Notes: generated by a model not told the origin, from the sequence alone. A stretch of DNA of 64,000 bases from Allopontixanthobacter confluentis (GCF_009827615.1 NZ_WTYU01000001.1:1323001-1387000); one strand, 5' to 3'. Counted from the stretch's first letter, positions 37,159 through 45,617 are shown. Translations and numbers: made by a program.

Positions 37159-38040
37159 ATGGCCCAACCCCACAGACCCCGTTCCGGCAGACCGACAGCC
37201 GATTCTCCATCCCGCAACCACGCCGATGGCCAATCGCATGGTCCGTCCGGCCAGCGCACACCCGCCAAGCCGACTGAACGGTCACCGGACCGGCCAGAGG
37301 GCGACCGTATTGCCAAGCTGCTGGCGCGCGCGGGCATTGCCAGCCGGCGAGAAATCGAACGGCTGATCGAGGAAGGCCGCATTTCGCAGGACGGCAAGGT
37401 CATCGAAACGCCGGCAACCTTCCTTACCAGCCTCAAAGGCATCACGGTTGATGGCAACCCGGTGGGCAAGGTGGAAGCAGCGCGATTGTTCCTGTTCAAC
37501 AAACCAACCGGCTTGCTGACCGCAGAACGCGACAATGCTGGCCGCCCGACAATTTATGCAGCGCTTGCCAATGCGCTGCCCAAGGATGCACCCCGCCTGA
37601 TGCCGATCGGCAGGCTGGATATGAATACCGAAGGGCTGCTGCTCTTGACCAATGATGGCGAGTTGAAGCGCGCGATGGAATTGCCGTCATCCGGCATCCC
37701 GCGCACATACCGCGCCCGTGCATTTGGCGATATTTCGCAAGCGCAGCTGGAAGAACTGATCCACGGCATCACCATCGATGGCATGCATTACGGCCGGATA
37801 GACGCCAATCTGGAGCGCCGGACAGGCCGCAACCAATGGATCGAAATGGTGATCAAGGAAGGCAAGAACCGCGAAGTACGGATCGTGCTGGAACATCTGG
37901 GCCTGGAAGTTTCGCGTCTGATGCGGACCACCTATGGCCCGTTTGAACTGGGCAATCTGGCGCGCGGCACGGCCGCTGAAATTCCCCAGTCGCAAGTGGA
38001 AAAATTCCGTAAGGATCTCCTGCGGGAAATCCGCAAATGA
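37159..38040 (+). CDS. RsuA/RluB-family rRNA pseudouridine synthase
   Basis: 293 residues. A Pro/Arg/Ser-rich disordered N-terminus (about 1-47) precedes an S4 RNA-binding domain (DRIAKLLARAGIASRREIERLIEEGRI) and the catalytic domain with LNKPTG-type FLFNKPTGLL and GRLDMNTEGLLLLTNDG, where the Asp is the nucleophile. It resembles RluB, which makes the 23S rRNA pseudouridine 2605, but RsuA and RluE cannot be excluded. Its stop overlaps rsmD (ATGA). Confidence 0.9.
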   Translation: MAQPHRPRSGRPTADSPSRNHADGQSHGPSGQRTPAKPTERSPDRPEGDRIAKLLARAGIASRREIERLIEEGRISQDGKVIETPATFLTSLKGITVDGNPVGKVEAARLFLFNKPTGLLTAERDNAGRPTIYAALANALPKDAPRLMPIGRLDMNTEGLLLLTNDGELKRAMELPSSGIPRTYRARAFGDISQAQLEELIHGITIDGMHYGRIDANLERRTGRNQWIEMVIKEGKNREVRIVLEHLGLEVSRLMRTTYGPFELGNLARGTAAEIPQSQVEKFRKDLLREIRK

Positions 38041-38582
38041 GGATTATTGCCGGGGATTGGCGGGGGCGCAAACTGATCGCGCCCAAGGGTGAAGGCACGC
38101 GGCCCACGGCTGATCGCACCCGGGAAACCCTGTTCAATATGCTGGCCAGCAGACTGGGCAGTTTCAACGATCTGTCAGTGGCAGACCTGTTCGCAGGGTC
38201 AGGCGCGCTGGGGCTCGAGGCGTTGTCACGCGGGGCAGCCTATTGCCTGTTTGTCGAACAGGACGACGCAGCGATCAAGGCAATCCGCGAAAATGTGCGC
38301 GCACTGGACGCAGGCACGCGCTGTGATGTGCGGGCTGGTTCAGTGATGAGCCTTGGCCCTGCCAAGCAGCCGCATGACCTGATATTGCTTGACCCGCCTT
38401 ATTTCTCAGGCGGGGCAACAGTGGCATTGGAACGGCTGCTGCGTCTGGGCTGGATTGGGCCGCAAACCTGGATTGCGGTGGAAACAGCCTCGATCGAAGA
38501 TGTCGAAGTGAAGCTGCTTACCGTTGAGGCGGAACGCAAGGTCGGCAAGGCGAAGTTGACGCTGCTGCGCCCCGAACAATAA
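38037..38582 (+). CDS. rsmD: 16S rRNA (guanine-966-N2)-methyltransferase
   Basis: 181 residues. MRIIAGDWRGRKLIAPKGEGTRPTADRTRETLFNML is the family start; VADLFAGSGALGLEALSRGA is the AdoMet loop, and LILLDPPYF holds the DPPY catalytic motif for base amino-group methylation. It overlaps the preceding pseudouridine synthase by 4 bp, pairing two rRNA-modification genes, and ends 0-1 bp from a terminator. Confidence 0.95.
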   Translation: MRIIAGDWRGRKLIAPKGEGTRPTADRTRETLFNMLASRLGSFNDLSVADLFAGSGALGLEALSRGAAYCLFVEQDDAAIKAIRENVRALDAGTRCDVRAGSVMSLGPAKQPHDLILLDPPYFSGGATVALERLLRLGWIGPQTWIAVETASIEDVEVKLLTVEAERKVGKAKLTLLRPEQ

Positions 38583-38610
38583 AAAGGCGCCCATAGCCGG
38601 GCGCCTTTTC
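38582..38610. terminator. bidirectional terminator between rsmD and secreted protein gene
   Basis: AAAA-GGCGCCC-ATAGCC-GGGCGCC-TTTT: a perfect 7-bp GC stem flanked by A and T runs, so it can stop transcription from both the plus-strand rsmD and the minus-strand gene at 38631. Confidence 0.9.
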
Positions 38611-38630
38611 ATGCTAATTAATGCGACGAA

Positions 38631-38924
38631 TTATTTCTTCATCGAACTGGCAGGCTGGCCCGGCCAATAGTTCAGCGCGCGGTTGCCCCACTTCAGGCCA
38701 GCGGCGCGCGGATTGATGCAGCCATCCTGATCCTTGGCGGTGCACACGTCATATGTCTTGCCGTCGATCATCACCTTGATGGCCTGACCACGGGCATTCT
38801 TTTCTACCACCTCGGCCTTCATCGCGTGGCCTTCGCCGTTTTCCATATGATGATCAGCCAGGACAGGGGCCGAAAGGGCCAATGCTGTGCCAGCAATTGC
38901 GGCGGACAATGCAATATTTTTCAT
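38631..38924 (-). CDS. small secreted hypothetical protein
   Basis: 97 residues. A clear signal peptide (MKNIALSAAIAGTALALSAPVLA) leaves a mature protein of about 74 residues starting DHHMENGEGH. It has a His/Met/Glu-rich segment at its N-terminus, which could bind metal, and two cysteines (YDVCTAKDQDGC) able to form a disulfide. I do not recognise a family. It is monocistronic. Confidence 0.75.
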   Translation of the reverse strand: MKNIALSAAIAGTALALSAPVLADHHMENGEGHAMKAEVVEKNARGQAIKVMIDGKTYDVCTAKDQDGCINPRAAGLKWGNRALNYWPGQPASSMKK

Positions 38925-39037
38925 GCGTCAATTCCTCAAATGTGAATCTCGAATGGTGCCAAGATAACGACACAGGCCCGCTCCGGTTCCGCATAGGCCG
39001 CAGCGCCGGTTCCATCCCGCTTGCATGCAGGCTAAGT

Positions 39038-39052
39038 GTTCCCTAACTGTTC
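39038..39052 (+). promoter_or_regulatory. LexA (SOS) box upstream of the UvrD-like helicase
   Basis: GTTC-CCTAACT-GTTC, an exact match to the alphaproteobacterial LexA consensus GTTC-N7-GTTC. It ends 8 bp before the helicase ATG at 39061, a position at which bound repressor would block transcription or elongation. It lies within the open frame upstream of that ATG, which supports 39061 as the true start. Confidence 0.7.
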
Positions 39053-39060
39053 ACTTGCTT

Positions 39061-41370
39061 ATGACTGATGATCCTGCCCTTCCCGCCGCCACCAATCACG
39101 GCGAAATTCCGCGCTATGCCTCCGGTCTCAACACCCCGCAGCAAGAAGCGGTGCTGACCACGGAAGGGCCGGTGTTGATGCTGGCTGGCGCCGGAACAGG
39201 CAAGACTGCGGCACTGACGGCCCGGCTGGCCCATCTGGTGGCCATGCGCAAGGCGTGGCCGAGTGAAATCCTGTGCGTCACATTTACCAACAAGGCCGCG
39301 CGCGAAATGCGGGAACGGGTTGGCCGCCATATCGGCGATGCGGTGGAAGGAATGCCGTGGCTGGGCACATTTCATTCCATTGGCGCAAAAATGCTGCGCC
39401 GCCATGCAGAACTGGTCGGCCTGCAAAGCAATTACACGATCATTGATACTGACGATCAGCTACGATTGCTGAAACAGCTCATTCGCGATCAGGATCTGGA
39501 TGAAAAACGTTGGCCGCCACGCCAGCTGTCCGGATTGATTGACCGGTGGAAAAACCGCGGACTGAACCCCGCCGATCTCGATTCCGTTGAAAATGAAGCC
39601 TACGCCAATGGCCGCGGACAGGAATTTTACGCCCTGTATCAGGACCGTCTGAAATCCCTCAACGCTTGCGATTTTGGCGATCTGCTGCTGCATATGCTCA
39701 ACATCCTGCGGCGCAATCCGGAAGTTCTGAAGATGTATCAGGACCGGTTCAAATATATTCTGGTCGATGAATATCAGGACACCAATCAGGTCCAGTATCT
39801 GTGGCTCCGTCTGCTGGCACAAACGCGCAAGAACATCTGCGTGGTGGGCGATGATGACCAGTCGATCTATTCCTGGCGGGGCGCGGAAGTCGCCAATATC
39901 CTCAAGTTCGAGAAGGATTTTCCCGGCGCCAAAGTGGTCAAGCTGGAACAGAATTACCGCTCCACGCCGCATATTCTGGCGGCCGCATCGGGGCTTATCA
40001 ATGCCAATAGCGAACGCATCGGCAAAACGCTGTGGACGGAGTTTGAAGGCGGCGACAAAGTTCGCGTCATCGGCGTGTGGGACGCGCCTGAAGAAGCGCG
40101 CCGCGTGGGCGAGGAAGCAGAGCGGCTGGAACGCGAAGGTGCCTCGCTGGATCAGGTGGCCATATTGGTGCGGGCGCAATATCAGACCCGCGAATTTGAA
40201 GACCGTTTCATCCAGATCGGGCTGAATTACCGCATCATCGGGGGTTTTCGTTTTTACGAGCGGGCGGAAATCCGCGACGCCCTCGCCTATTTACGGGTGA
40301 TTGCCCAACCGCGTGATGACCTGGCGTTTGAACGGATTTACAACCAGCCCAAACGCGGCCTTGGCGCCAAGACGCTGGAACGGATGTTCCAGCATGCGCG
40401 GGCCACCGGCCTGCCACTGGCCGCGGCATCGCTGCAACTGGCCGACAGTGATGAATTGCCCAAACGCGCTGCGGGCACGATTGGTGCATTGATGCGCGAC
40501 TTTCTGCGCTGGGGCCAACTGGCGGAGCAAACCACACCTGCCGAACTGCTGCGCACCGTCATGGATGAATGTGGCTATACCCTCATGTTGCAAGCTGAAA
40601 AATCAGCCGAAAGCGCAGGCAGGCTGGAAAATATTTCCGAACTTGCCCGCGCCATGGAAGAATATGAAACACTGGGCGATTTTCTGGAACACGTATCGCT
40701 GGTGATGGACAATGAACGCGCCAATGAGGGCGAAAAACTGACCATCATGACGATGCACGCTGCCAAGGGCCTGGAATTTGACAATGTCTTCCTGCCGGGC
40801 TGGGAAGAAGGCGTTTTTCCTTCGCAGCGTTCGCTGGATGAAGGGGGGCTTGCCAGCCTGGAGGAAGAGCGGCGGCTGGCCTATGTGGCCATCACGCGTG
40901 CGCGCAAACGGTGCACCATCCTCTATGCCGCAAACCGGCGTATCTACGGCCAGTGGACCAGTTCCATCCCGTCACGTTTCGTCAATGAACTGCCCGATGG
41001 TCATGTGGACCGCGAAACCACGATGACCGGCGGCGCATCGCTATGGCAGGCCAACTGGAGCGAGAATGAAGACCCGTTCGCCCATGTCAGCACGAGCAGG
41101 CCGGAACGGTCCAACCAGCGCGGTCCGGGGTGGCAGCGCGCGCTGACTGCAGGCTATGATACAAAGCAAGTCCGCGTGAAGGAACCGGGCCGAAGCGCCG
41201 CCAGTTTTGCGGCCAAGCCGCGCAGCGATATCGAAATCGGCGCACGGGTTTTCCATGACAAGTTCGGCTATGGCAAAGTCACCGCGCAGGAAGGCAACAA
41301 GCTGGAAATCGACTTTGAAAGCGGGGCGGCCAAGCGGTTGATCGACAGTTTCGTCACACTAGCAAATTAG
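39061..41370 (+). CDS. UvrD/PcrA family 3'-5' DNA helicase
   Basis: 769 residues of superfamily 1A. Motifs in order: Q-motif LNTPQQEAV, Walker A GAGTGKTA (43-50), Ia CVTFTNKAAREM, II ILVDEYQDTN, III GDDDQSIYSWRGA, IV KLEQNYRS, V MTMHAAKGLEFDNVFLPG, VI YVAITRARKR. The C-terminal Tudor-like domain is GARVFHDKFGYGKV. It probably serves nucleotide-excision and mismatch repair or clears RecA and RNA polymerase. An SOS box lies upstream. The stop codon sits in a 14-bp repeat array. Confidence 0.94.
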   Translation: MTDDPALPAATNHGEIPRYASGLNTPQQEAVLTTEGPVLMLAGAGTGKTAALTARLAHLVAMRKAWPSEILCVTFTNKAAREMRERVGRHIGDAVEGMPWLGTFHSIGAKMLRRHAELVGLQSNYTIIDTDDQLRLLKQLIRDQDLDEKRWPPRQLSGLIDRWKNRGLNPADLDSVENEAYANGRGQEFYALYQDRLKSLNACDFGDLLLHMLNILRRNPEVLKMYQDRFKYILVDEYQDTNQVQYLWLRLLAQTRKNICVVGDDDQSIYSWRGAEVANILKFEKDFPGAKVVKLEQNYRSTPHILAAASGLINANSERIGKTLWTEFEGGDKVRVIGVWDAPEEARRVGEEAERLEREGASLDQVAILVRAQYQTREFEDRFIQIGLNYRIIGGFRFYERAEIRDALAYLRVIAQPRDDLAFERIYNQPKRGLGAKTLERMFQHARATGLPLAAASLQLADSDELPKRAAGTIGALMRDFLRWGQLAEQTTPAELLRTVMDECGYTLMLQAEKSAESAGRLENISELARAMEEYETLGDFLEHVSLVMDNERANEGEKLTIMTMHAAKGLEFDNVFLPGWEEGVFPSQRSLDEGGLASLEEERRLAYVAITRARKRCTILYAANRRIYGQWTSSIPSRFVNELPDGHVDRETTMTGGASLWQANWSENEDPFAHVSTSRPERSNQRGPGWQRALTAGYDTKQVRVKEPGRSAASFAAKPRSDIEIGARVFHDKFGYGKVTAQEGNKLEIDFESGAAKRLIDSFVTLAN

Positions 41371-41408
41371 TGGGGCCAAATTAGCGGCGCCAAATTAGTC
41401 CGGCCAAA
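41363..41408. repeat. 14-bp tandem repeat across the helicase stop codon
   Basis: CAAATTAG is repeated at 41363, 41377 and 41391, exactly 14 bp apart, separated by TGGGGC, CGGCGC and TCCGGC, and then CAAA again. The first TAG is the helicase stop codon, and a second copy of the same TAG falls in a different frame. The GGCCAAATTAGC core resembles the ynbE and folC repeats. Confidence 0.85.
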
Positions 41409-41460
41409 AAGGGGGCCAAGCCAGGTGCCAACTTGAACTGGCCATTTGTGGGTTAAAACC

Positions 41461-41497
41461 AAAACGGGCCAGACAGTTCGTCTGGCCCGTTTTGTTT
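41461..41497. terminator. bidirectional terminator between the helicase genes
   Basis: AAAACGGGCCAGAC-AGTTC-GTCTGGCCCGTTTT, a perfect 14-bp inverted repeat (including the A/T flanks) followed by GTTTGG. It serves the convergent UvrD-like and RhlE-like genes. Confidence 0.92.
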
Positions 41498-41505
41498 GGG
41501 ATTTG

Positions 41506-43029
41506 TCAGTTGATCGCGGAAACTTCCAGGAAGCCCGGGATCGGCCCGTTCCACTCGCCCGGCTCGCTTGGCCCGTCATTATCACGGTGGTGATAACGGG
41601 GCTGTTCCGGCGCCTTGTCAGACACCTTGCGCGGTCCACGCTCTGCCCGCCGCTCCGGCGCTGGTCGTGGGGTTGATGCCCGCTCCGGCACGTCCGCCTG
41701 TTCGGTCTGACGCGTATCATCCGCAGCTTTGCGGCGGCCGCGTGGCTTGCGTTCTTCAGCAGGCCGCCTCTCCTGCGCGCGGTTGCTGTCTGCTCGCTGC
41801 CTCGTGCGCGGCGCGTGTTCCGCCTTTTCATCGCGAGCCGTCTCATCGCGAACTGGGTCATCGCGAACTGGGTCATCGCAAGCTGTGTCATCGCGGGCTG
41901 GCTTTGGCGCAGCCTTGGCCGGTGCGTAAAGCGGGATTGGCCCGCCCGTCAGCTTCTCGACATTGGCGATGGCTTCTGCATCTTCCGCAGTAACGAAAGT
42001 GAATGCGCGGCCCTTGGCACCGGCGCGGCCGGTGCGGCCAATGCGGTGGACGTAATCGTCAGGGTGCCACGGCGTGTCGAAATTGAACACATGGCTCACG
42101 CCCTTGATGTCCAGACCGCGTGCGGCAACATCGGATGCTGCCAGAATGTTGATTTCGCCTGCCTTGAACAGGTCCAGTTCGGCAATCCGGCTGGACTGGT
42201 CCATGTCACCATGGATCTCACCGACCTTGAAGCCTTCTTTCTTCAACATCTTGGCAAGGTCGCGCACGGTGGTTTTCTTGTTGGAGAAAACAATCGCATT
42301 GCTGACATTGTCATTGCGCAGGAACCAGCGCAGCGCCTCGCGCTTTTTGCGCGGGGTCATCATCACCTTGAACTGGGCGATGTCGGCATTAGTCGATGCC
42401 GCGCGCGACACTTCGATCTGCTTGGGATTGGTCAGGAACTTGTCCGCCAGTTTCTTGATCGGCGGCGGCATGGTTGCCGAAAACAGCAGGGTCTGGCGCG
42501 GTGTTGGCAGCTTGTCGCAGATGAATTCGATATCGGGAATGAAGCCCATATCCAGCATCCGGTCCGCTTCGTCGATGACGAGCAATTCGCAGCCATTGAG
42601 CATGATCTTGCCGCGTTCGAACAGGTCCATCAGGCGGCCAGGAGTCGCGATCAAGACGTCAACGCCTTCATCCAGCGCCTTTACCTGATCGCCCATTTGC
42701 ACACCGCCGATGAGCAGCGCCATCTTCAGATCGTGCTTGGCACCGTATTTTTCAAAGTTTTCCGCCACCTGTGCCGCCAGTTCGCGGGTCGGTTCGAGAA
42801 TGAGGGAGCGCGGCATACGCGCGCGTCTGCGTCCACTGTCGAGAATATCGATCATTGGCAAAACAAAGCTGGCGGTCTTGCCAGTGCCCGTCTGGGCGAT
42901 GCCAATGATGTCCTTCATCATCAGGACTGCGGGGATGGCCTGGGCCTGAATAGGCGTAGGCTCGCTGTAGCCAGAGGTTTCCACCGCTTGCAGCAATTTA
43001 TCGGAAAGGCCGAGATCGGCAAAAGTCAT
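41506..43029 (-). CDS. DEAD-box RNA helicase (RhlE-like)
   Basis: 507 residues from ATG at 43029; a GTG at 43059 would add 10. Motifs: Q-motif EPTPIQAQAIP, I AQTGTGKT (45-52), Ia PTRELAAQ, II DEAD in VIDEADRMLDMGF, III SATMP, V ASDVAARGLDIKGV, VI HRIGRTGRAG. The C-terminal about 130 residues are charged and disordered, including an Arg-Asp pentad repeat (about 376-401) from a 15-bp minisatellite. Probably involved in ribosome assembly or RNA decay. Confidence 0.93.
   Translation of the reverse strand: MTFADLGLSDKLLQAVETSGYSEPTPIQAQAIPAVLMMKDIIGIAQTGTGKTASFVLPMIDILDSGRRRARMPRSLILEPTRELAAQVAENFEKYGAKHDLKMALLIGGVQMGDQVKALDEGVDVLIATPGRLMDLFERGKIMLNGCELLVIDEADRMLDMGFIPDIEFICDKLPTPRQTLLFSATMPPPIKKLADKFLTNPKQIEVSRAASTNADIAQFKVMMTPRKKREALRWFLRNDNVSNAIVFSNKKTTVRDLAKMLKKEGFKVGEIHGDMDQSSRIAELDLFKAGEINILAASDVAARGLDIKGVSHVFNFDTPWHPDDYVHRIGRTGRAGAKGRAFTFVTAEDAEAIANVEKLTGGPIPLYAPAKAAPKPARDDTACDDPVRDDPVRDETARDEKAEHAPRTRQRADSNRAQERRPAEERKPRGRRKAADDTRQTEQADVPERASTPRPAPERRAERGPRKVSDKAPEQPRYHHRDNDGPSEPGEWNGPIPGFLEVSAIN
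41828..41902. repeat. five 15-bp repeats in the RhlE tail
   Basis: Units begin TCATCGCG or TCATCGCA at 41828, 41843, 41858, 41873 and 41888. Two are identical (TCATCGCGAACTGGG). On the coding strand each gives a pentad such as VRDDP, VRDET or ARDEK. The phase is in frame, so copy-number change would not shift the reading frame. Confidence 0.9.
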
Positions 43030-43180
43030 GTAAGTCAGATTGTCCGGTTGTTGGGGCACGATGCCCGTGGATGCAGGCGAATGTAGCCTGTAGTAAAACC
43101 GCCGCGCATTTGCGCGCTACGGCGAGAAAAGTCAAGAAAATGGCGCGCAGTCACTATAAGGCCAAATATCTGCGCTGGCG

Positions 43181-43738
43181 TTATTCGGAAACCACCTGCC
43201 GCATGCGGTTCACTTCGCAATTGGCTCCGGTACGCGAATGCAGCTTGTCGCGGTCAATGCAAAGCAACCCGTCCTTGCTGCGTTCAACGTAAAAACCGGA
43301 ATAGAAATCATTGGCGCGGCAGGATTTTTCGAGGCGGGCCGTAATAACGCGCTGGTCACGCATGAACAGCATCAGGCGGTTATCCCTGGTCGGCTGGACG
43401 CCGGCAATGCCATTTACAGGGACGCATTTGCCGAACTTCCGCTCTACTGTCCGCGCAGGCACAGGGGCAGTCAGGATATCTGCTGCCATGTTCTGACGCA
43501 CAATCGGCGCCCGCGGGGAAATACGCACCACCAGACGGCGTTCTATCCGCACCTGCTGGTTGATTGCGGCTGCTTCCAGTGCATCCAGCATCAGCCAGCC
43601 GGGGGCAGCGCCATCTGTCTGGGTCTCTGCAATATCCGCCCGCGGCACCAGATGCGGCGCATCACTGCCGGGTGCATCTGCAACAGAAGCCGAGATCAGC
43701 AGCGCAAGCGGCGCAAGAAAGACAGAAAGGCTGGACAT
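43181..43738 (-). CDS. secreted hypothetical protein with four cysteines
   Basis: 185 residues. A signal peptide (MSSLSVFLAPLALLISASVADA) precedes an exported domain containing IERRLVVRISPRAPI and, in its C-terminal half, four cysteines (GKCVPV, EKSCRAND, GLLCIDRD, ANCEVN) that could form two disulfides. No family recognised. The gene is monocistronic and located between two plus-strand-oriented regions. Confidence 0.75.
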   Translation of the reverse strand: MSSLSVFLAPLALLISASVADAPGSDAPHLVPRADIAETQTDGAAPGWLMLDALEAAAINQQVRIERRLVVRISPRAPIVRQNMAADILTAPVPARTVERKFGKCVPVNGIAGVQPTRDNRLMLFMRDQRVITARLEKSCRANDFYSGFYVERSKDGLLCIDRDKLHSRTGANCEVNRMRQVVSE

Positions 43739-43910
43739 ATCCAGTGGCGTTCAAACTCCATGACCGGCCCGCGCATTTACGCTGGCCCGTGTTCGTCATA
43801 TGCCCCCATACTCTGAACGGTTGAACGGCGGCTTAATCCATCTGCATATTTCTGCAACCTGTGCATCGCCGGACTGGCGAATTGCTGCCGCCTTGTGCCA
43901 TAACAGGCTC

Positions 43911-45389
43911 ATGAACGATCAGGACGCATTTTGCGCAGCCGCTGCCGCGCTGCTTGGCCCACGCGGTTTTACCCAGGATGAAGATTTGGTAGGCCCGTGG
44001 CTGACTGACTGGCGCGGGCGCTATCACGGCGCGGCATTGGCGCTGGCTTCGCCTGAGAGCACGCAGCAGGTGTCTGATCTGGTCCGATTATGCAGCCAGT
44101 TCAATATTGCGATTGTGCCGCAGGGCGGCAACAGCGGCATGTCCGGCGGGGCCACGCCCGACACCAGCGGCAATGCCATCGTGCTGTCGCTGCGGCGGAT
44201 GAATGCCATTCGCAAAATCGATACGGCAGGCGGCGAGACGGGCGACAATAACGGCATGTCCGGCGGGGCTGGAGGAAAGGCCCTGTGCGAAGCAGGCGTT
44301 ATCCTGCAATCCCTTCACGAGGCAGCAGAAGCACGCGCCATGCGCTTCCCGCTTACGCTTGGGGGCAAGGGTTCCGCCACGATTGGCGGCCTGATCTCGA
44401 CCAATGCCGGCGGCACGCAGGTGCTCCGCCACGGCACGATGCGCGCGCAGGTGCTGGGTCTGGAAGCGGTCATGCCCGATGGGTCCATTTTCAATTCGCT
44501 TACTCCGCTGAAGAAGGACAATCGCGGATTTGACCTGAAACAGATGCTGATCGGATCGGAAGGTACGCTTGGCATCGTCACGGCTGCCACGGTGCGTTTG
44601 CTGCCCGCCATTGGCGGCCGCGTGGTGGCATGGGCGGGGCTTGCCTCTGTGATCGATGCCCGAAAATTGCTAGTGCACTGCGAAGCGCAAGCGGCCGATA
44701 TTCTCGAAGGGTTCGAAATTGTGCCTGACGAATGTCTGACCTCGGTTCTGGACCATCAGCCTGATGCACGATCACCGCTGGATGCGCGCTACCCCTGGTA
44801 CGCACTGGTTGAACTGGTGGCACAGCCTGACCAATACGATGCACTGTATCAGCGGGCGGAGGATATTCTTGGCAGCGCCATGGAAGCTGGCCTGCTGGAA
44901 GATGCCGCCATTGCCGCCAGCGAAAGCCAGGCCGAGGCATTCTGGCATTTGCGCGATTCGATTTCAGCAGCCGAGCGGGCAATCGGCCCTGCCATGCAGC
45001 ATGACATTTCCGTTCCAGTGGAACTGATGGCGCAATTTGTGGACCAGACAGTGGCAGAAGTAGAAGCCCGTTTCCCCGGCACCAGAGCCCATGCCTTCGG
45101 CCATCTGGGCGACGGGAATGTCCATTTTCATGTGCTGGCACCTGCGGGCGCGGTCGCTGGGGAATGGGAACTGGCGCACGGCAGGCAGATCAGCATGTTC
45201 GTGCATGACCGCGTTACCAGCTGGGGCGGGTCCATCAGCGCGGAGCACGGCATTGGCCAGATGAAGAGGGATGAACTGGGCAGGCTGGGTGATCCGGTGT
45301 CGCTGGCCATGATGCGCAGTGTGAAACATGCGCTCGACCCCAAAGGCCTGTTCAATCCGGGCAAGCTGGTCCCGACTGGCCCTGCATAA
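43911..45389 (+). CDS. FAD-linked oxidase (D-2-hydroxyacid / D-lactate dehydrogenase type)
   Basis: 492 residues with the FAD-binding type-4 layout: QGGNSGMSGG (FAD diphosphate loop, about 71-80), GGLISTNAGGTQVLRHGTMRAQVLGLEAVMPDG, IGSEGTLGIVTAATV, and the C-terminal FAHLGDGNVHFHV-like FGHLGDGNVHFHV and SAEHGIGQMK. It should oxidise a D-2-hydroxy acid such as 2-hydroxyglutarate or lactate. Residues about 110-120 carry a second copy of the NGMSGGAGG loop that interrupts the usual strand before EAGVILQ, an apparent internal duplication. The start is the ATG at 43911. Confidence 0.88.
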   Translation: MNDQDAFCAAAAALLGPRGFTQDEDLVGPWLTDWRGRYHGAALALASPESTQQVSDLVRLCSQFNIAIVPQGGNSGMSGGATPDTSGNAIVLSLRRMNAIRKIDTAGGETGDNNGMSGGAGGKALCEAGVILQSLHEAAEARAMRFPLTLGGKGSATIGGLISTNAGGTQVLRHGTMRAQVLGLEAVMPDGSIFNSLTPLKKDNRGFDLKQMLIGSEGTLGIVTAATVRLLPAIGGRVVAWAGLASVIDARKLLVHCEAQAADILEGFEIVPDECLTSVLDHQPDARSPLDARYPWYALVELVAQPDQYDALYQRAEDILGSAMEAGLLEDAAIAASESQAEAFWHLRDSISAAERAIGPAMQHDISVPVELMAQFVDQTVAEVEARFPGTRAHAFGHLGDGNVHFHVLAPAGAVAGEWELAHGRQISMFVHDRVTSWGGSISAEHGIGQMKRDELGRLGDPVSLAMMRSVKHALDPKGLFNPGKLVPTGPA

Positions 45390-45617
45390 ACGCCGCTGGC
45401 AGGGCGCGGTGCATCAGGATAAACCTGCCTCTCGCCGCATGGCCCGGCAAATGCCTGCGCTCGCAGCATTGCCGCCCCTTGCTTCGCAGCGCGCCAGCCC
45501 TTACAGCGCGCGCTTCACGCGATGGGCTGGCCGGACCTTTGCCGGGCTGCCATCGAAATGATTTTCTCGGATTTGCCAGCTTTTTCTGGCGGTTTTTCGA
45601 CTTGATGGAGAGATCCC

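Noticed and set aside
39025-39060. Upstream start for the UvrD-like helicase
   Set aside because: It would place the LexA box inside the coding region and adds residues with no family similarity.
41828-41902. CRISPR-like regular repeats
   Set aside because: The 15-bp units are contiguous without spacers, lie inside a helicase gene and are in frame; no cas genes are nearby.
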